A stretch of DNA of 64,000 nt from the NCBI GenBank assembly GCA_026018925.1, contig JAKSZU010000002.1, forward strand, positions 14,412,162-14,476,161, given 5' to 3'. Origin of the DNA: Tupaia tana (lineage: Eukaryota; Chordata; Mammalia; Scandentia; Tupaiidae). Below, piece by piece: positions 62,891 to 64,000 of the stretch; within the stretch, counting starts at the first letter, position 1; each line of letters opens with the position of its first letter. The translations under genes were made by a program, and so were the position numbers. Below the pieces are notes generated by a model, which saw nothing but the letters and a program-made list of their open reading frames with translations, searched no databases and was not told the DNA's origin.

Positions 62891-63745
62891 TATTTCTGAA
62901 TGTAATTTATCACGTAAACCCCACAGACACATGATAAACCACTTCAGTTCAGATGCAACCTTACTGCCTCTCTCAAACTCCACTCAAACTTGCACGCTCC
63001 CCTATCTTATTTCTGGACTGTCCAAGTTAATAGTTGGAACTGGAGGCCCCTCTCACACCATCTGCCTGTTTGAGACCTGTGGTACATGTAGTCAGCCCCC
63101 TCAGAGCTGCTTTCATGAATACAGAGCAAAGTAGAGTATTCCTGCATTCTGAATTACTCAATAGTTTCCCATTTCAAACTATTCATCCTAGTGTTCAAAT
63201 CCCCACAATTCGACGAAGCTCTATTCCCTCCAAATAATCAGCCTTTTGCTTTTCTTTATTCAGTTTGCTATTATCTGAACAAATTGTCCATCTCAATCCC
63301 ACATCTTACAAGCTATCTCTCCACTTCTGTTTTCTTCAAGAACTTATTCCAGATCTCCACAGATAAAATGGGCCTCTCTCATCCTTCATCTGGGTACTAC
63401 TATGCCTTACTTATCGTATCTACACTGGAATACAATTATTTACAGAGGTGCCTGGATCTCTGACTATTGATTGAGATTCTAGAGAAAAGGAACAAATTCT
63501 TGGTCATCTTGTTAACCTTCTGTCCTGACCGAGGACAGCTTCTTATAAGAGTTTGAATACATATTGAGTAAATTATTCAGTCATCAGAAAAGTCATGATG
63601 TATTTTTATGTTTTTCTGTGTAAAAATGCATTATGGCTTTTCCAATGACTCAATATTATTATTTTATATTTTAATATTTTATGCAAAAATTAATTAGATA
63701 AAATTTTGCTATAAAAATCCAGGTAAAGACTTTTACCTATCCTTT
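62891..63745. other. Unique DNA, no recognised feature
   Basis: AT-rich. Frames of up to 90 codons lack recognisable domains. Confidence 0.5.
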
Positions 63746-64000
63746 GGGACCAGCAGTTAGCATAATGGCTATGTCGCTGGACTCCCACATAGTCGACCGC
63801 AGTCCGGTTCCCAGACCCGATGGCTTAAACTCACGCCAGGCACGTGTGCGTGCGTGCCCAAGATCCTGAGAGGACAATGGAGGAGAAGGGATTGCGGCAT
63901 GGCCATCCCCCGGGGGGTGATTTCTCGCTTTCTATCTCTCTGTCTCTCTCTGTCTGTCTGGCGAGCGCATGCACCCTATAGCAAAAAAAAAAAAAAAAAA
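63746..64000 (+). repeat. Full-length young SINE at window end
   Basis: GGGACCAGCAGTTAGCATAATGG head, full body with AGGACAATGGAGGAGAAGGG, GCACCCTATAGCAAAAAA and an A tail that reaches the last base. Its right-hand target duplication lies beyond the window. Confidence 0.93.

Overview
This window looks like non-coding nuclear DNA from a placental mammal, either intergenic or deep intronic. I find no protein-coding exon, no functional RNA gene and no CRISPR, operon or prokaryotic feature. The evidence is the repeat content: L1 LINE fragments of several ages (ORF1 and ORF2 remnants, L1MA/L1MB-like 3' ends), three ERVL-MaLR (MLT1/MST-like) retroelements, ERV LTR-like segments, MIR-like traces, and about 40 copies of one lineage-specific tRNA-headed SINE family. 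That SINE is not Alu, B1/B2, the rabbit CSINE, the carnivore, bat VES, xenarthran DAS or AfroSINE type as I know them, so I do not name the species.

Layout. 0-5.9 kb: mostly unique DNA with five SINEs, an L1MA-like 3' end and a perfect 21-bp hairpin. 5.9-7.7 kb: a complete L1 insertion with a 5' inversion, bounded by a 9-bp target-site duplication. 8.4-9.5 kb: a tetranucleotide repeat interrupted by a SINE and an ERV-like LTR. 9.5-16.8 kb: mostly unique DNA plus two copies of one L1M 3' end in opposite orientation. 17.0-18.8 kb: MaLR internal region and 3' LTR with two SINEs inside. 18.8-31.8 kb: unique DNA, scattered SINEs, and one SINE whose body expanded into a 36-bp minisatellite (26.66-26.99 kb). 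31.8-35.6 kb: an old minus-strand L1 interrupted by a younger L1-derived insertion whose 3' end is not the usual L1 end. 35.6-42.5 kb: L1 fragments on the plus strand, including a decayed ORF1 (38.2-39.4 kb) and an antisense ERV-like LTR (40.6-41.1 kb). 42.5-56.9 kb: AT-rich unique DNA with SINEs, L1M 3' ends and a GATA microsatellite. 56.9-62.9 kb: two MaLR elements in the same orientation, the second with LTR, internal region and LTR, carrying SINEs and a 460-bp purine-rich satellite. 62.9-64.0 kb: unique DNA and a young SINE running to the window end.

Nothing in the window works together as a pathway. The content is a history of retrotransposition: SINEs, and probably the processed-type insertions, depend on L1 enzymes, and many insertions can be ordered by nesting and by matching target-site duplications. 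Longer open frames are explained by repeats (MaLR internal sequence, minisatellite, GAAA repeat, SINE bodies, L1 ORFs). Family names come from remembered consensus sequences, not from a search.
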